Assembly (NCBI GenBank): GCA_963545485.1 | Contig: CAUUJG010000005.1 | Location: 1-64,000 of the forward strand | Reading direction: 5' to 3' | Length of the DNA stretch: 64,000 bases | Source: CAUTUX01 sp963545485 | GTDB taxonomy: Bacteria; Bacillota; Clostridia; Christensenellales; CAG-917 | Shown here: positions 44,957-54,997 of the stretch, in pieces | How the letters are laid out: each line of letters starts with the position of its first letter | Numbering within the stretch: position 1 is the first letter of the stretch | The notes under the pieces: generated by a model | The model's input: only the letters and a program-made list of their open reading frames with translations | Told to the model about the DNA's origin: nothing | Database searches by the model: none | Position numbers and translations under genes: made by a program

Positions 44957-46194
44957 TATTCACCTTCAACATTTATATAAATATCAGAAGTAAAATTACA
45001 TGATACAGTTATCTTTTCCATTTCTCCGGGAGATAAAACTAAATAACTTTTTGAAAATACAACTTCATCTTTCATTCTCACTTTCAACTTTGCCTTCTTA
45101 ATTACCTTATTAACTCTAAAATAAATATCTACTTTTTTATCCCCTTTATGTATCATTTCTGGGAGTGCATAAATAAGGTTGCTGTCTGGATGAACTTCTA
45201 TCATATCTCCATGAATGTATTCGCCTTTCGCATACTTGGCTGCATTCATTCCCGCTATAGCTGATTCATTACTTACATTATCAACAAGATCATGAACATG
45301 AAGAGTATTACCACAAACAAAAACTCCATCAATAGATGTCATTCTATTTTCATCTACAAGTACACTTTTTGTAACGGCACATTGTTTTGCTCCCATCTTC
45401 TTTAAAATCTCACAATATGGTATTAATCCAACTGACAACAACAATGTATCTGCCTTAATACTTTTTTCTTTCCCCATAATAGGCTGCTTATTGGCATCCA
45501 CAGGGGCATACATAATTTCGCTTATTCTTTCTTTTCCCTTTATTCCAGTTACTGTATGTGAGTATAAAATTGGAATATTAAAATCCTCCAAACACTGCAC
45601 AATATTCCGCTTCAATCCAGATGAGTAGTCCATCAGTTCTATAACCATTTTGACATTAGCCCCCTCAAGCATCATTCTACGTGCCATAATAAGACCTATA
45701 TCTCCGCTCCCAAGTATCACAATTTCTTTTCCTACGAGATACCCCATGATGTTACAAATCTTTTGAGCAGCACCTGCCGTATATATTCCACTTACTCTAT
45801 CGCCATTTAAAAATATTGAACCAGCACCTCTTTCTCTACATCCGGTTGCAAAGACAACAGCCTTTGCTTTAACTGTTCTATATCCTTCACTCTTTGAAAT
45901 GAATGTCACTTCCTTATCCTTAGATACTGAAGTACAAAGTGTTGAAACCAAAACATCCACATCTGTCTTATTTAACTCATTGATAAACCTAGAGGCATAC
46001 TCTGGACCAGTTAATTCTTCTTTAAAATAATGGAGTCCAAATCCTGCATGTATGCACTGATTTAAAATTCCTCCAAGAGTATCTTCCGACTCAATAAGTA
46101 AGGTGAGACAATTATTTTTTGAACTCTCGATAGCTGCCGCCAAACCGGCTGGTCCTCCACCTATTACAACTACATCGTATTCATTTTTAATCAT
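44956..46194 (-). CDS. NAD(P)/FAD-dependent oxidoreductase (glycerol operon type)
   Basis: A 412-residue pyridine nucleotide-disulfide-type flavoprotein. The FAD motif VVVIGGGPAGLAAAIES is at residues 9-25, a second dinucleotide motif ILGSGDIGLIMARR lies near 155-170, and VDGVFVCGNTLHVHDLVDN is in the C-terminal half. With the GlpA-like protein and DUF1667 it probably forms a glycerol-3-phosphate-oxidising complex in anaerobes. It overlaps the GlpA-like gene by 8 bp. Confidence 0.9.
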   Translation of the reverse strand: MIKNEYDVVVIGGGPAGLAAAIESSKNNCLTLLIESEDTLGGILNQCIHAGFGLHYFKEELTGPEYASRFINELNKTDVDVLVSTLCTSVSKDKEVTFISKSEGYRTVKAKAVVFATGCRERGAGSIFLNGDRVSGIYTAGAAQKICNIMGYLVGKEIVILGSGDIGLIMARRMMLEGANVKMVIELMDYSSGLKRNIVQCLEDFNIPILYSHTVTGIKGKERISEIMYAPVDANKQPIMGKEKSIKADTLLLSVGLIPYCEILKKMGAKQCAVTKSVLVDENRMTSIDGVFVCGNTLHVHDLVDNVSNESAIAGMNAAKYAKGEYIHGDMIEVHPDSNLIYALPEMIHKGDKKVDIYFRVNKVIKKAKLKVRMKDEVVFSKSYLVLSPGEMEKITVSCNFTSDIYINVEGE

Positions 46195-47653
46195 CGGGTA
46201 ACCCCTTTATTCTAGATACAGCAACTTCACTTCCTATGTTATCTTTTCTTATTTGATCTATAGATATATTTAGTTCTCTTGAAAGTATTTCTATTATCTT
46301 AGGCTGACAAAATCCACCCTGACATTTCCCCATACCTGTTCTGAGTCTTTTTTTAATCGCATCTACCGTCTTTGCTGGAAATGGTGAATGAATTGCTTCA
46401 ACAATTTCATGTTCACTTACCTTTTCACATTTACAAACTATATTCCCCCATGTTTCATCTTGTCTAATTAATTCCGTTGCTTCTTTGGCTTGCATCTCTA
46501 CAATTCTTTTCTTTTTAGGCATCTGAACAATTACATCTTTTTTTTCTTTATATTTTCCTTCAAAGGCAATTGCTTTCGAAATATATTTTGCTATAGCCGG
46601 GGCACTTGTTAATCCTGGAGAACAAATTCCAATAGCCATAAAATAATGTTTATCATATTGTGATGCTCCGACTATAAAGTCATCCCCAATTATAGTTCTC
46701 ACTCCAGCATATACTTTTAATGTATTTGCCATGTTCGGTTTTGAGTACATTCTCTTGATTCCTTCAGCTATCTCTTTTATACCTTCTGAAGTTGTTCGTG
46801 CATCCCCCTTTGTCGTTAAAGTTGATGTAGGTCCATATATTACATTCCCATCCGCAGTAGGGGCAACAAGTATGCCCTTTCCTTTTTCTGTTGGTAAAGG
46901 GAAAAGAACTTTAGAAACATTTGCTCTTTCTGATACATCTAACAAACAGTATTCACCTCTTCTATATGTTGTCTCGTAATGTTCATAATTTAACATGTCA
47001 TTAATGTTTGCACCTTCCGCTCCAGCTGCATTGACCAGAAACTTGCATCTCAAAAATCCACGTGGTGCAGATATGCCAAAATAAATGTCATCATCCCTTC
47101 CACCCTTCAAAAGTGCACAAACTCTATCATCTGTCATGATCTTAGCACCATTAAGCACTGCACGATCCGCATACGCAATCGCTAACTGATATGGAGAAAC
47201 TATTCCTGCCGTTTTTGCATATAACCCATACTTAATATTTGGAGTTAAATTTTTTTCCAATTGGTGCAACTGTTCACCTTCAACAATCTCAGTCTCCACA
47301 CCATTTTGTTTACCTTGTTTTTGAAGTTTTATTAAGATATCTTTCTGATCTTCTTCTGCTAATACTAAGGAACCGCATTGCTCGCCTGGAACATTCAATT
47401 CCTTTATTACTTGCCACATCATTTTGTTGCCTTCAACATTATAAAGTGCCTTTAATGTATCCGGATTACAATCATACCCAGCATGTACTATTCCGCTATT
47501 TGCACCACTTGAACCCGTTGCCACATCATGAGCTTGTTCAATGAGTCCAACTTTCATCTTATATCTTGCCAACGAGTCCAGTATCGCTGTTCCTATAATG
47601 CCACCACCGATTATAAGACAATCAAATTCATTGTCTTTTAATTTTTTCCCCAT
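46187..47653 (-). CDS. GlpA-like FAD-dependent oxidoreductase with BFD [2Fe-2S] domain
   Basis: A 488-residue protein of the glycerol-3-phosphate dehydrogenase type. It has DCLIIGGGIIGTAILD, the GSSGANSGIVHAGYD flavin motif, and a C-terminal bacterioferritin-associated-ferredoxin-like domain with VCKCEKVSEHEIVEA and GKCQGGFCQP (four Cys, 2Fe-2S). It likely oxidises glycerol 3-phosphate to dihydroxyacetone phosphate, feeding glycolysis. The ATG at 47653 is only nine bases past a perfect TATAAT and has no SD; a TTG 18 bp upstream falls on the -10 box, so I rejected it. Confidence 0.88.
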   Translation of the reverse strand: MGKKLKDNEFDCLIIGGGIIGTAILDSLARYKMKVGLIEQAHDVATGSSGANSGIVHAGYDCNPDTLKALYNVEGNKMMWQVIKELNVPGEQCGSLVLAEEDQKDILIKLQKQGKQNGVETEIVEGEQLHQLEKNLTPNIKYGLYAKTAGIVSPYQLAIAYADRAVLNGAKIMTDDRVCALLKGGRDDDIYFGISAPRGFLRCKFLVNAAGAEGANINDMLNYEHYETTYRRGEYCLLDVSERANVSKVLFPLPTEKGKGILVAPTADGNVIYGPTSTLTTKGDARTTSEGIKEIAEGIKRMYSKPNMANTLKVYAGVRTIIGDDFIVGASQYDKHYFMAIGICSPGLTSAPAIAKYISKAIAFEGKYKEKKDVIVQMPKKKRIVEMQAKEATELIRQDETWGNIVCKCEKVSEHEIVEAIHSPFPAKTVDAIKKRLRTGMGKCQGGFCQPKIIEILSRELNISIDQIRKDNIGSEVAVSRIKGLPDD

Positions 47654-47662
47654 ACATAAATA

Positions 47663-47691
47663 ATTATACAAATGCTCTTTTTTAAAAACAA
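47663..47691 (-). promoter_or_regulatory. Promoter of the GlpA-like operon (near-leaderless)
   Basis: TTGTTT (47686-47691), 17 bp, TATAAT (47663-47668). The predicted start near 47656 leaves about 3 nt of leader before the ATG at 47653. Confidence 0.55.
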
Positions 47692-47701
47692 TATTGAACT
47701 T

Positions 47702-49921
47702 TTAAAAATTATTATCGATAAAGAATGCTACTTTTTTTGTAGTCTCATCCTTACCCATTAATAACTGTTCAACTGTGTACTGTGACACTCCAATGTACTT
47801 CTTTGCCAACCTATCCGACTTAATCATAGGTCCCAACAGCTGACATTTTACATTTTCGTCATTCTTCTCATATATAACACTTTTGCTACTTCTGTATAGA
47901 TTGCATTTTGTCTCATAAGTCATTTCACATTCTAATTTATTATCTTTAAAATATCTTTTTCTAAACGCTGTTGTTCTAACTTCGGCTGTTACTAAAACTG
48001 TTTTCTTAATCTTGATATCTGTTTTCAGCAACTTAATAACCACATCGTTAAATATACCATATCCATATATATGAGCTATATGAGTATACCCCTTTGAATT
48101 TAAATAATCTCTTATTTCAGTTGCACTGTTCTCATGAGAAATATAATTTGAAGTATTTTCTCCAAATCCCCTGAATAATGGAATTATAATATGATATTCG
48201 TCTCTCAAACTCTTTACTAAACATGACTGTTCATTTAAATTCGCAAAACTCGGATGACATAATATAATATGTTTTTTTGAACATATACCAAATTCTTTAA
48301 ATGCTATCGTCTTACTTTCATCGTTTCTTTTTCTTTCAACATATAGTGAAGATTTTTCTATTATATCTCCAAATGCAGTATATTTGTCTTTTTTTATTTT
48401 TACTAATGCTTGTTTGACAATATTGAACTCATCCTCTATCGACTTCTTTACATCTGGTTTTATCTTTCTGTTTGTTACATACGAAATCACAAACAACATT
48501 AATGTAGATAAAAGAAATCCTGGGATCAATTCATATACTTGCCATATTCCTCCAAGTCGTGATAATCCATATTTAAACACTACGGTGGTAACCACTCCGG
48601 TTATAATTGATGCCACTGCTCCATACTTGTTAATCTTTTTTGAATAGAGTGAAAATAAAATTACAGGACCAAATGAAGCACCAAGTCCTCCCCATGCATA
48701 CTTAACTAATTCAAATATTGAACTATGTTCGTTGAGTGCTATTAAAAATGCAACTATAGCCAAAAGAATAATTAACAACCTTCCAAGTCTTATCATTTTT
48801 TTATCACTTACTTCTTTACCATTCTTTTGCTTAATTTCGTAATATATATCATTCACAACAGCACTAGAGGCAACTAGTAACTGACTGTCTGCCGTTGACA
48901 TAACCGCTGCAATAGTTGCTGATATAATTACTCCTGCAAAAATCGGATGAAGCAATTTTGATGAAAGGTCTATAAAAATTCTTTCCGGATTATCTGATGA
49001 TTTAATATATCCAAAAGCCATTATGCCCATAATAATTGTAGCTAACACAGATATGGTCACCCATACTGACGCTATTAATATTGATGACTTTGTCTTCCTC
49101 GAATCTTTAATTGCCATAAACCGAACAAGGACATGAGGCATACCAAAATAACCAAGCCCCCACGCAAGACCTGTAACAACGGTCATCCAACTGAATTCAT
49201 CTCCATGTCTTGGAATTATTGAAAATGCTTTTACCAACGATTCTTTCGTCTGTATTTTTTGTACGGGATCCATTCCTGCTAAAGCTATAATAGGAACAGT
49301 AACGATCGCAAAGAACATCAACAATCCTTGAAAAAGATCTGTCCAACTTGCAGCAAGAAATCCACCAAGCATAACATATGATGTTATCACTGTTACACCA
49401 ATAACTAACGCTATTTTATAATCAATCCCAAATAGATTTTTAAACAACACAGCACTCGCAGAAAACATAGATGCTGCATAGACTGTAAAGAAAATACACA
49501 ATGCAAATGCTGATACAATTTTCAACAAACCTGAGTTTTCTTTAAATCTATTTTTTAAATAACTTGATATTGTCTTTGCATCTCCAGATACCTGGGTATA
49601 TACTCTCAACCTTTTCGCTACTAAAAGCCAATTCACCATAGTACCAATCAATACCCCTAATGCGGTCCATATTGCCTCTTTTGTCCTTCCTATATTTGTA
49701 AGCATTCCCGCATATGCAAGCCCTGGTAATCCCATAAGCATCCATCCACTCATATCAGATGCTTCTGCCGATAACGCTGTCACCCATGGATTAAGTTTTC
49801 TTTCACCTAATACAAAATCATCATTTGATATTTTCTTTCGATAAAATATAAATCCGACTACCAACATTGCAGCCATGTAAACAATTAATACAACTAAATT
49901 TATAATTTTATCTTTTGTCAT
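47702..49921 (-). CDS. PutP-like sodium:solute symporter with alpha/beta-hydrolase-like tail
   Basis: A 739-residue protein. Residues 1-490 form a sodium:solute symporter of the proline permease type, with SAEASDMSGWMLMGLPGLAY, GRTKEAIWTALG and about 13 membrane helices. Residues about 500-739 are an added cytosolic domain. HIILCHPSFANL, IPLFRGFGEN and IAHIYGYGIFNDVV follow the strand order of an alpha/beta hydrolase, but the nucleophile position has Tyr-Gly instead of Ser. PutP proteins are normally near 500 residues, so this is a fusion. The transported substrate is probably proline or another small solute. Confidence 0.85.
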   Translation of the reverse strand: MTKDKIINLVVLIVYMAAMLVVGFIFYRKKISNDDFVLGERKLNPWVTALSAEASDMSGWMLMGLPGLAYAGMLTNIGRTKEAIWTALGVLIGTMVNWLLVAKRLRVYTQVSGDAKTISSYLKNRFKENSGLLKIVSAFALCIFFTVYAASMFSASAVLFKNLFGIDYKIALVIGVTVITSYVMLGGFLAASWTDLFQGLLMFFAIVTVPIIALAGMDPVQKIQTKESLVKAFSIIPRHGDEFSWMTVVTGLAWGLGYFGMPHVLVRFMAIKDSRKTKSSILIASVWVTISVLATIIMGIMAFGYIKSSDNPERIFIDLSSKLLHPIFAGVIISATIAAVMSTADSQLLVASSAVVNDIYYEIKQKNGKEVSDKKMIRLGRLLIILLAIVAFLIALNEHSSIFELVKYAWGGLGASFGPVILFSLYSKKINKYGAVASIITGVVTTVVFKYGLSRLGGIWQVYELIPGFLLSTLMLFVISYVTNRKIKPDVKKSIEDEFNIVKQALVKIKKDKYTAFGDIIEKSSLYVERKRNDESKTIAFKEFGICSKKHIILCHPSFANLNEQSCLVKSLRDEYHIIIPLFRGFGENTSNYISHENSATEIRDYLNSKGYTHIAHIYGYGIFNDVVIKLLKTDIKIKKTVLVTAEVRTTAFRKRYFKDNKLECEMTYETKCNLYRSSKSVIYEKNDENVKCQLLGPMIKSDRLAKKYIGVSQYTVEQLLMGKDETTKKVAFFIDNNF

Positions 49922-49986
49922 TATTCCTTTAATAAAAATGCGAGCTCAATTTATAAACTGACTTTATTCTATGATACAACTACAAT

Positions 49987-50940
49987 TTAATCAGATACTG
50001 AATATAAAAATGCCGCTCCTATTATGCCTGCATCATTCTTAAGTTCTGAAGTTACAACTTTTACTTCTGGAACATATCCCTTAGCAAATTTATGTTCATC
50101 AATATACTTTTGAATAGAGTCGGTCAACCTTTTGCCTTCATTTGAAATCGCTCCACCAATAATAATATACTCGGGAACAAATAAAGTATGTAATGTCAAT
50201 GCCCCAATAGCAACATACTTTAAAAATTGCTCTATTATTTGTGTGCCCAGAGGATCGCCTTCTCGTTCCGCTATAAATGCCGTTCTTCCAGTTCCCTTAC
50301 CCTCTGTAACTTTTGCAAGAATACTATCTGGATTTTTGTCAATCACTGCTTGTGTCTGCTTTGAAAGTGCTCGTATTGATGCGTATGATTCAAAATGTCC
50401 TTTCTCTCCGCAACCACATGTTTCGCCATCTACATCAATTATCATATGACCGCCTTCCGAACCAAGGCTTCCTCTACCCTTTAAAGGTCTACCACTTGAG
50501 ATTATCCCAGTCCCTATACCAGTACCTATCGTTATAAGAACACAATCTTCACTACCACTCGCTACACCAAACTTTGATTCCGCAAGAACTGCACAATTTG
50601 CATCATTGCTAACAAATATATTGTTATATTTCAATATATTTTTCAGTTTTTCAACCAAATTGATTTTAACCAGATTTATATTGCAACAATACTCAACTGT
50701 CCCATGTGAATCATCGCACAATCCAGGTATGCCAATACCTATCGATTTAAGATCAGAAATTTTAAGTTTCCCTTCTTTTAAGGTTTCTTTTATTAAATTT
50801 GCTATATCTTTAATTATATTTTCACAAGATTCATGTGCTCTTGTAGAAGCAACTTTCTTAAGTATAATTTTCCCATCAAGATCTACTATGCCAGCTTTAA
50901 TACTCATTCCACCGACATCAACACCAAGACTATACATCAA
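49987..50940 (-). CDS. ROK-family sugar kinase (glucokinase-like)
   Basis: A 317-residue ROK protein that phosphorylates glucose or a related sugar. It has the ATP motif GVDVGGMSIKAG, GIGIPGLCD, the GTGIGTGII loop, and the zinc region GGHMIIDVDGETCGCGEKGHFE. The last zinc cysteine of the CxCGxxGCxE signature is His here. The start overlaps the aldo/keto reductase stop in ATGA. No DNA-binding domain, so an enzyme and not a repressor. Confidence 0.88.
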   Translation of the reverse strand: MMYSLGVDVGGMSIKAGIVDLDGKIILKKVASTRAHESCENIIKDIANLIKETLKEGKLKISDLKSIGIGIPGLCDDSHGTVEYCCNINLVKINLVEKLKNILKYNNIFVSNDANCAVLAESKFGVASGSEDCVLITIGTGIGTGIISSGRPLKGRGSLGSEGGHMIIDVDGETCGCGEKGHFESYASIRALSKQTQAVIDKNPDSILAKVTEGKGTGRTAFIAEREGDPLGTQIIEQFLKYVAIGALTLHTLFVPEYIIIGGAISNEGKRLTDSIQKYIDEHKFAKGYVPEVKVVTSELKNDAGIIGAAFLYSVSD

Positions 50941-51776
50941 AACTCCGCTGTATCCGGATGCGACCCGTACGCATTTCCTGAATACTTATCCAATTTATTT
51001 ATTTCATCAACCGTTAGCTTAAAATCAAATATATTTATATTTTCAGCTATTCTTTCTTTGTGTACTGATTTAGGTAACGGAACTGTTCCTTTATCAATAC
51101 AATATCGTATTAACACTTGAGCCTCTGTCTTCCCATACTTTTTTGCTATATCAAAGATTAATTTTTTCTTAAACTCGTTACCCCTAGCAATTGGAGCCCA
51201 TGCTTGTACAATTAACTTATTCTTCATTGACAAATCAACAGCCTCCTCTTGAATATATCCAACATGAAATTCAATTTGATTAACCATAGGTTTTACTTCA
51301 CATTCACTAAGTAATGCTTGCAAATGGTGTGGCAAAGAATTACATACACCGATTGCCTTTATAACCCCTTCTTTATATAATTTTTCAAATGCTCTCCATG
51401 TATCCAGCAATTTTGTAGGAAACTCCTTTCTGAATGGAAATGGTGCTGGCCAGTGAACTAAATACAAATCTACATAATCTGTGCCAAGCTTCTTTAAAGA
51501 TCCAGCAAATGCCTTCAATGTATTATCATATCCTTGATGTGAGTTCCATACTTTAGTTGTTAAAAAGAGCTCTTTTCTATCAATTCCGGAGCGTCTAATC
51601 CCTTCTTTTACTCCATTTTCATTTTGATAAAATTCAGCCGTATCAATCTGTCTATACCCGCACTCTATTGCAATTTTTACTGACTCTGCACACACATCTC
51701 CATCTGGCGTTAAATATGTTCCAAATCCTATTTCTGGCATTTTATATCCATTAGCTAGAACTTTATTTCCAATCAT
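50937..51776 (-). CDS. Aldo/keto reductase
   Basis: A 279-residue NADPH-dependent TIM-barrel reductase with the catalytic tetrad in place: Asp and Tyr in DTAEFYQNE, Lys in LTTKVW, His in YLVHWP. NADPH-binding LPKSVHKERI is near the C-terminus. Members of this branch reduce methylglyoxal and 2,5-diketogluconate. It overlaps the genes on both sides by 4 bp. Confidence 0.92.
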   Translation of the reverse strand: MIGNKVLANGYKMPEIGFGTYLTPDGDVCAESVKIAIECGYRQIDTAEFYQNENGVKEGIRRSGIDRKELFLTTKVWNSHQGYDNTLKAFAGSLKKLGTDYVDLYLVHWPAPFPFRKEFPTKLLDTWRAFEKLYKEGVIKAIGVCNSLPHHLQALLSECEVKPMVNQIEFHVGYIQEEAVDLSMKNKLIVQAWAPIARGNEFKKKLIFDIAKKYGKTEAQVLIRYCIDKGTVPLPKSVHKERIAENINIFDFKLTVDEINKLDKYSGNAYGSHPDTAEF

Positions 51777-52765
51777 ATTATTTTAACCCCCAACATTTGT
51801 GAAAGAACCTTTTTATTATTGAAAAACTTTGTACCTCCAAGAACGGTTGCATTGTCAATATCATTTAATAACGATATTTTTAATTCAAGTGCTTTCTGAA
51901 AATATTCGATCAACCCCGGAATTTTAACAGAATTTCCGGTTAAGAATATTCCTTTTCTAGAAATTTCTGAGGCAAGCTCTGGTGCTGTTTCAGATATTAC
52001 CAACATCACAACCTCTATAATGTCATTAATTCTTGGAATAACTGCCTCTCTCATAAATTTTGCCGTCATTGTTAATGTTTTAATCTCACCACTCGTTCCA
52101 CCACCGGTTATTGGATATGAACCATCATCATTTAAATATAAAGATAAGGCTGTTTTCTTTAATGTTTCTATTGTTGTGTTGCCAATCTTCACTCCATACT
52201 GAATGTTTGCTTTATCTATAATTGCCTGATTGAACGCATCTCCTGCAATATTTAGCGTATATCCATTAACAATACCTCTATTAGTTACAGCACAAACCTC
52301 TGTCTTCCCTCCACCAATATCAACAAATAATCCTCCTATCGTTTCTGCTTCTGCTAATAACGAGATTGGAGACTCAACAACAATTATTTCCTTTATTCCA
52401 GCTTTAAAAAAACATTTTTCTACAATTCTTCTTTCTGAATTGCTCATTGCGGATGTTATAGATATGATTGCTTTGATTGTAGGCATCATTACTTTTCGGT
52501 TATATATTTTTCTTAAAAAAAACTTAACAAGTTTTATAAATATTTCTTCGTTTACGATAATACCTTCTTTAACAGGTTCTACAATATTGACTCCGCCCAT
52601 TGACTTACTAATAATACTAACTGCTGAAAATCCGGCTTCAACTATTTCGTTTTTATTTTTTACTTTTTGGACTATTGCCACACATGGTTCACATAACAAA
52701 AGCCCTGAACCTCTCTGTGCAACTCTGAATGTCTTACTCCCCAAATCAATGGATAACTCTATCAT
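51773..52765 (-). CDS. MreB-like actin-family cell-shape protein
   Basis: A 330-residue ASKHA/actin-like protein with SIDLGSKTFRVAQRG (phosphate 1), VVESPISLLAEAETIGG, FVDIGGGKTEVCAV (phosphate 2) and GIFLTGNSVKIPGL (adenosine). It resembles MreB/Mbl filaments that guide wall synthesis but is more divergent than housekeeping MreB (for example, LGGTKFFNN at the end). ATG 52765 has AGGGG upstream. No mreC/mreD follows, so it may be an extra paralog. Confidence 0.85.
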   Translation of the reverse strand: MIELSIDLGSKTFRVAQRGSGLLLCEPCVAIVQKVKNKNEIVEAGFSAVSIISKSMGGVNIVEPVKEGIIVNEEIFIKLVKFFLRKIYNRKVMMPTIKAIISITSAMSNSERRIVEKCFFKAGIKEIIVVESPISLLAEAETIGGLFVDIGGGKTEVCAVTNRGIVNGYTLNIAGDAFNQAIIDKANIQYGVKIGNTTIETLKKTALSLYLNDDGSYPITGGGTSGEIKTLTMTAKFMREAVIPRINDIIEVVMLVISETAPELASEISRKGIFLTGNSVKIPGLIEYFQKALELKISLLNDIDNATVLGGTKFFNNKKVLSQMLGVKII

Positions 52766-52784
52766 ATTTCCCCTTTTAGGCATT

Positions 52785-53339
52785 CTAATCGGCTAATTTT
52801 ATCATTTTTGCCAATTTTTCTTTTGGTAATCCAACTATATTTGTATAACTACCTATATACTTTTCAACTACTGCACCATCCTGTATTCCATAACTGCCAG
52901 CTTTATCCAATGGCTGATATTTTTCTATATATTCATCGATCATCTTAGTATTCATTCTCTTTAGCTTAACTCTTGAGCATTTAGTGAATGAAATGGTTTT
53001 TTTATCACTGAATATCCATACTCCAGTATATACTTTATGCCACCTGCCCGACAATTCTTTAAGTATCCTAAATGCATCTTCCCCATCTCTTGGTTTTGTA
53101 TATACTTTATCTTTATATACAATCGTGTCGGCAGATATGACAATGCTATTCTTATTCTCCTTGTACACTTCAATTCCCTTTTTATACGCAATATCGAGAA
53201 CCATTTTTCTAGGTCCGATTGCTTTAGTCTTTTCTTCTGTCGGAATTACCTTTTTTTCAAAATTAATACCAAGATCATGAAGAATCTCTGCCCGCCTTGG
53301 AGAATTAGAAGCAAGTATAATATTTTTAGAGAATTTCAA
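52785..53339 (-). CDS. maf: Maf-type nucleoside triphosphate pyrophosphatase
   Basis: Hydrolyses non-canonical or modified nucleoside triphosphates and is linked to septum arrest. It has IILASNSPRRAEIL, VISADTIVY, KPRDGEDAFRILKELSGRWHKVYTGV and the D-K-AGSYGIQ segment. I placed the start at TTG 53339 because the family has only four to six residues before IILAS. ATG starts at 53357 and 53369 are possible but would overlap ppx more and lack an SD. Length then is 184 residues. Confidence 0.88.
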   Translation of the reverse strand: MKFSKNIILASNSPRRAEILHDLGINFEKKVIPTEEKTKAIGPRKMVLDIAYKKGIEVYKENKNSIVISADTIVYKDKVYTKPRDGEDAFRILKELSGRWHKVYTGVWIFSDKKTISFTKCSRVKLKRMNTKMIDEYIEKYQPLDKAGSYGIQDGAVVEKYIGSYTNIVGLPKEKLAKMIKLAD

Positions 53340-54849
53340 GCCCTTTCCCAAATGCATTTTTAAAATCATTGGATGTAGTTAAGGCTGTCTTTATCTCAAT
53401 CGAGCAATCTGCACCTTCTTTTTGCTCTGTCTTAATTATTACACTGTCACCAAGAACATCGCACGCCATATCTGTTATAACCTGACTCATACTTCTATCA
53501 AAAGCTTTTGCTATTCTCAAAAGCACATTTAGCTGCTTGATATACATGATATCCGTCTCATTAATCAGTTCACGATATCTTATAATTTCTTCTTTTGATA
53601 TTGCTTCAGTCTGATTCCCTTGCACAACAATTGCTGCCATAAGCATTTCTTTATGAGTAAGCCCATATATATTGCTGTTCAAAATAATATATCCGCTATG
53701 CAACTTATGATTATAAAATTTAATCCTCATTCCACTATCTGACAATAAAGCTGCAGTTCTCAATATCTTCTGACAATTTCTTGGCATTTTATGAAGAACC
53801 CTTATTTGTCTATACAACTGCATTGCCAAATCATATACATGTTCAGCATGCTGAATATTTACATCAAAATATTTCATATGTGTATAAAGCGAATGTCCCA
53901 AAATGTCTGGTATCGGTCTTTCAAATACACTAGTTGATGCGTGTCTAAACATAGCTCCTTCTCTTAAGCCACAACCACCTATTGTGATGTTGTTAAATGA
54001 GAAGTTTTTAAATAATGCATTCATAATCGACAAAGCTGATGGGAATATATCTGCTCTTCCCTGTGACAATCCCTTGATCTGCATCGTACTATTTATGTCA
54101 AGTTTACTTATAGTTTCATGAATTGTTTTAAAATCATTCATTGACATTTCATAATTGTGAGTCATATTGATAGGATATCTTCTTATTAGTCTAGAAATTC
54201 TACCTAAATTTCTAAATGCACCACCTATTCCAATAAATGTTGCATCCTTATCAACATTTTTAAGCCAATCTATTTTTGAGAATTCTTCTGCCATGAATTC
54301 TTCTATTTTACGATTTCGTTCAACAGGATCATCTATTCCCTTTACCATATCTGTCATACTTACAGTTCCGTATGGAATTGATGCACTATTTATTAAACAT
54401 CTGCGATTGTAATGAAAAAGCGTTGTGGAACCACCACCCATTTCCATAACAAAACCTTTAGAAATATCCATTGAATTTATTACACCGTTGTAAATTAACA
54501 TTGTGTGTTCTTCAACACTAAGAACTTTAATCTTAATTCCGCATGTCATAGTAACTTCATCAAGAAAACTTTTCTGATTTTTAGCCCTACGCACTGCTGA
54601 GGTGGCATAGGCATAAATTCTATCCACTTTATTTGCTTCGCATAATTTTCTAAACATTGTGAGAGTTTTTATTGTCTGATCTATCCTGTGCGGTTTAATA
54701 AAACCATCTCCATTCCAATCCAGGTCCTGTCCCAAGCGGATATTTTCTTTCAGTTCATCAAACACGACAAAGAAACCACCTTCCAGAACATTTACGAGCA
54801 CTAATCTTGCCGAATTCGAACCGATATCGATAATTCCTATTTTTTCCAT
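53326..54849 (-). CDS. ppx: Ppx/GppA phosphatase (exopolyphosphatase)
   Basis: A 507-residue protein of the Ppx/GppA family, which removes phosphate from polyphosphate or pppGpp. The actin-like N-terminal half has IGIIDIGSNSARLVLV, AYATSAVRRAKN, VMEMGGGSTTLFHY and FIGIGGAFRNL. The C-terminal half (about 315-480) is an HD-like helical domain (HAEHVYDLAMQLYRQIRVLH). ATG 54849 has a nearby AGG. First gene of the ppx-maf-mreB-like-AKR-ROK run. Confidence 0.92.
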   Translation of the reverse strand: MEKIGIIDIGSNSARLVLVNVLEGGFFVVFDELKENIRLGQDLDWNGDGFIKPHRIDQTIKTLTMFRKLCEANKVDRIYAYATSAVRRAKNQKSFLDEVTMTCGIKIKVLSVEEHTMLIYNGVINSMDISKGFVMEMGGGSTTLFHYNRRCLINSASIPYGTVSMTDMVKGIDDPVERNRKIEEFMAEEFSKIDWLKNVDKDATFIGIGGAFRNLGRISRLIRRYPINMTHNYEMSMNDFKTIHETISKLDINSTMQIKGLSQGRADIFPSALSIMNALFKNFSFNNITIGGCGLREGAMFRHASTSVFERPIPDILGHSLYTHMKYFDVNIQHAEHVYDLAMQLYRQIRVLHKMPRNCQKILRTAALLSDSGMRIKFYNHKLHSGYIILNSNIYGLTHKEMLMAAIVVQGNQTEAISKEEIIRYRELINETDIMYIKQLNVLLRIAKAFDRSMSQVITDMACDVLGDSVIIKTEQKEGADCSIEIKTALTTSNDFKNAFGKGLEIL

Positions 54850-54997
54850 CCTGTATTACTCCCTGTTCGCTAAAAGCCAACTGCATATATTTTAACAACT
54901 ATGAATATAAATCACAATATGGAACTTTCTCTTTTTATTGCTTAAGATGTTTTTTTAGTTTATTATATATAAGTTAATTTAAATATATGGAGCTGAC

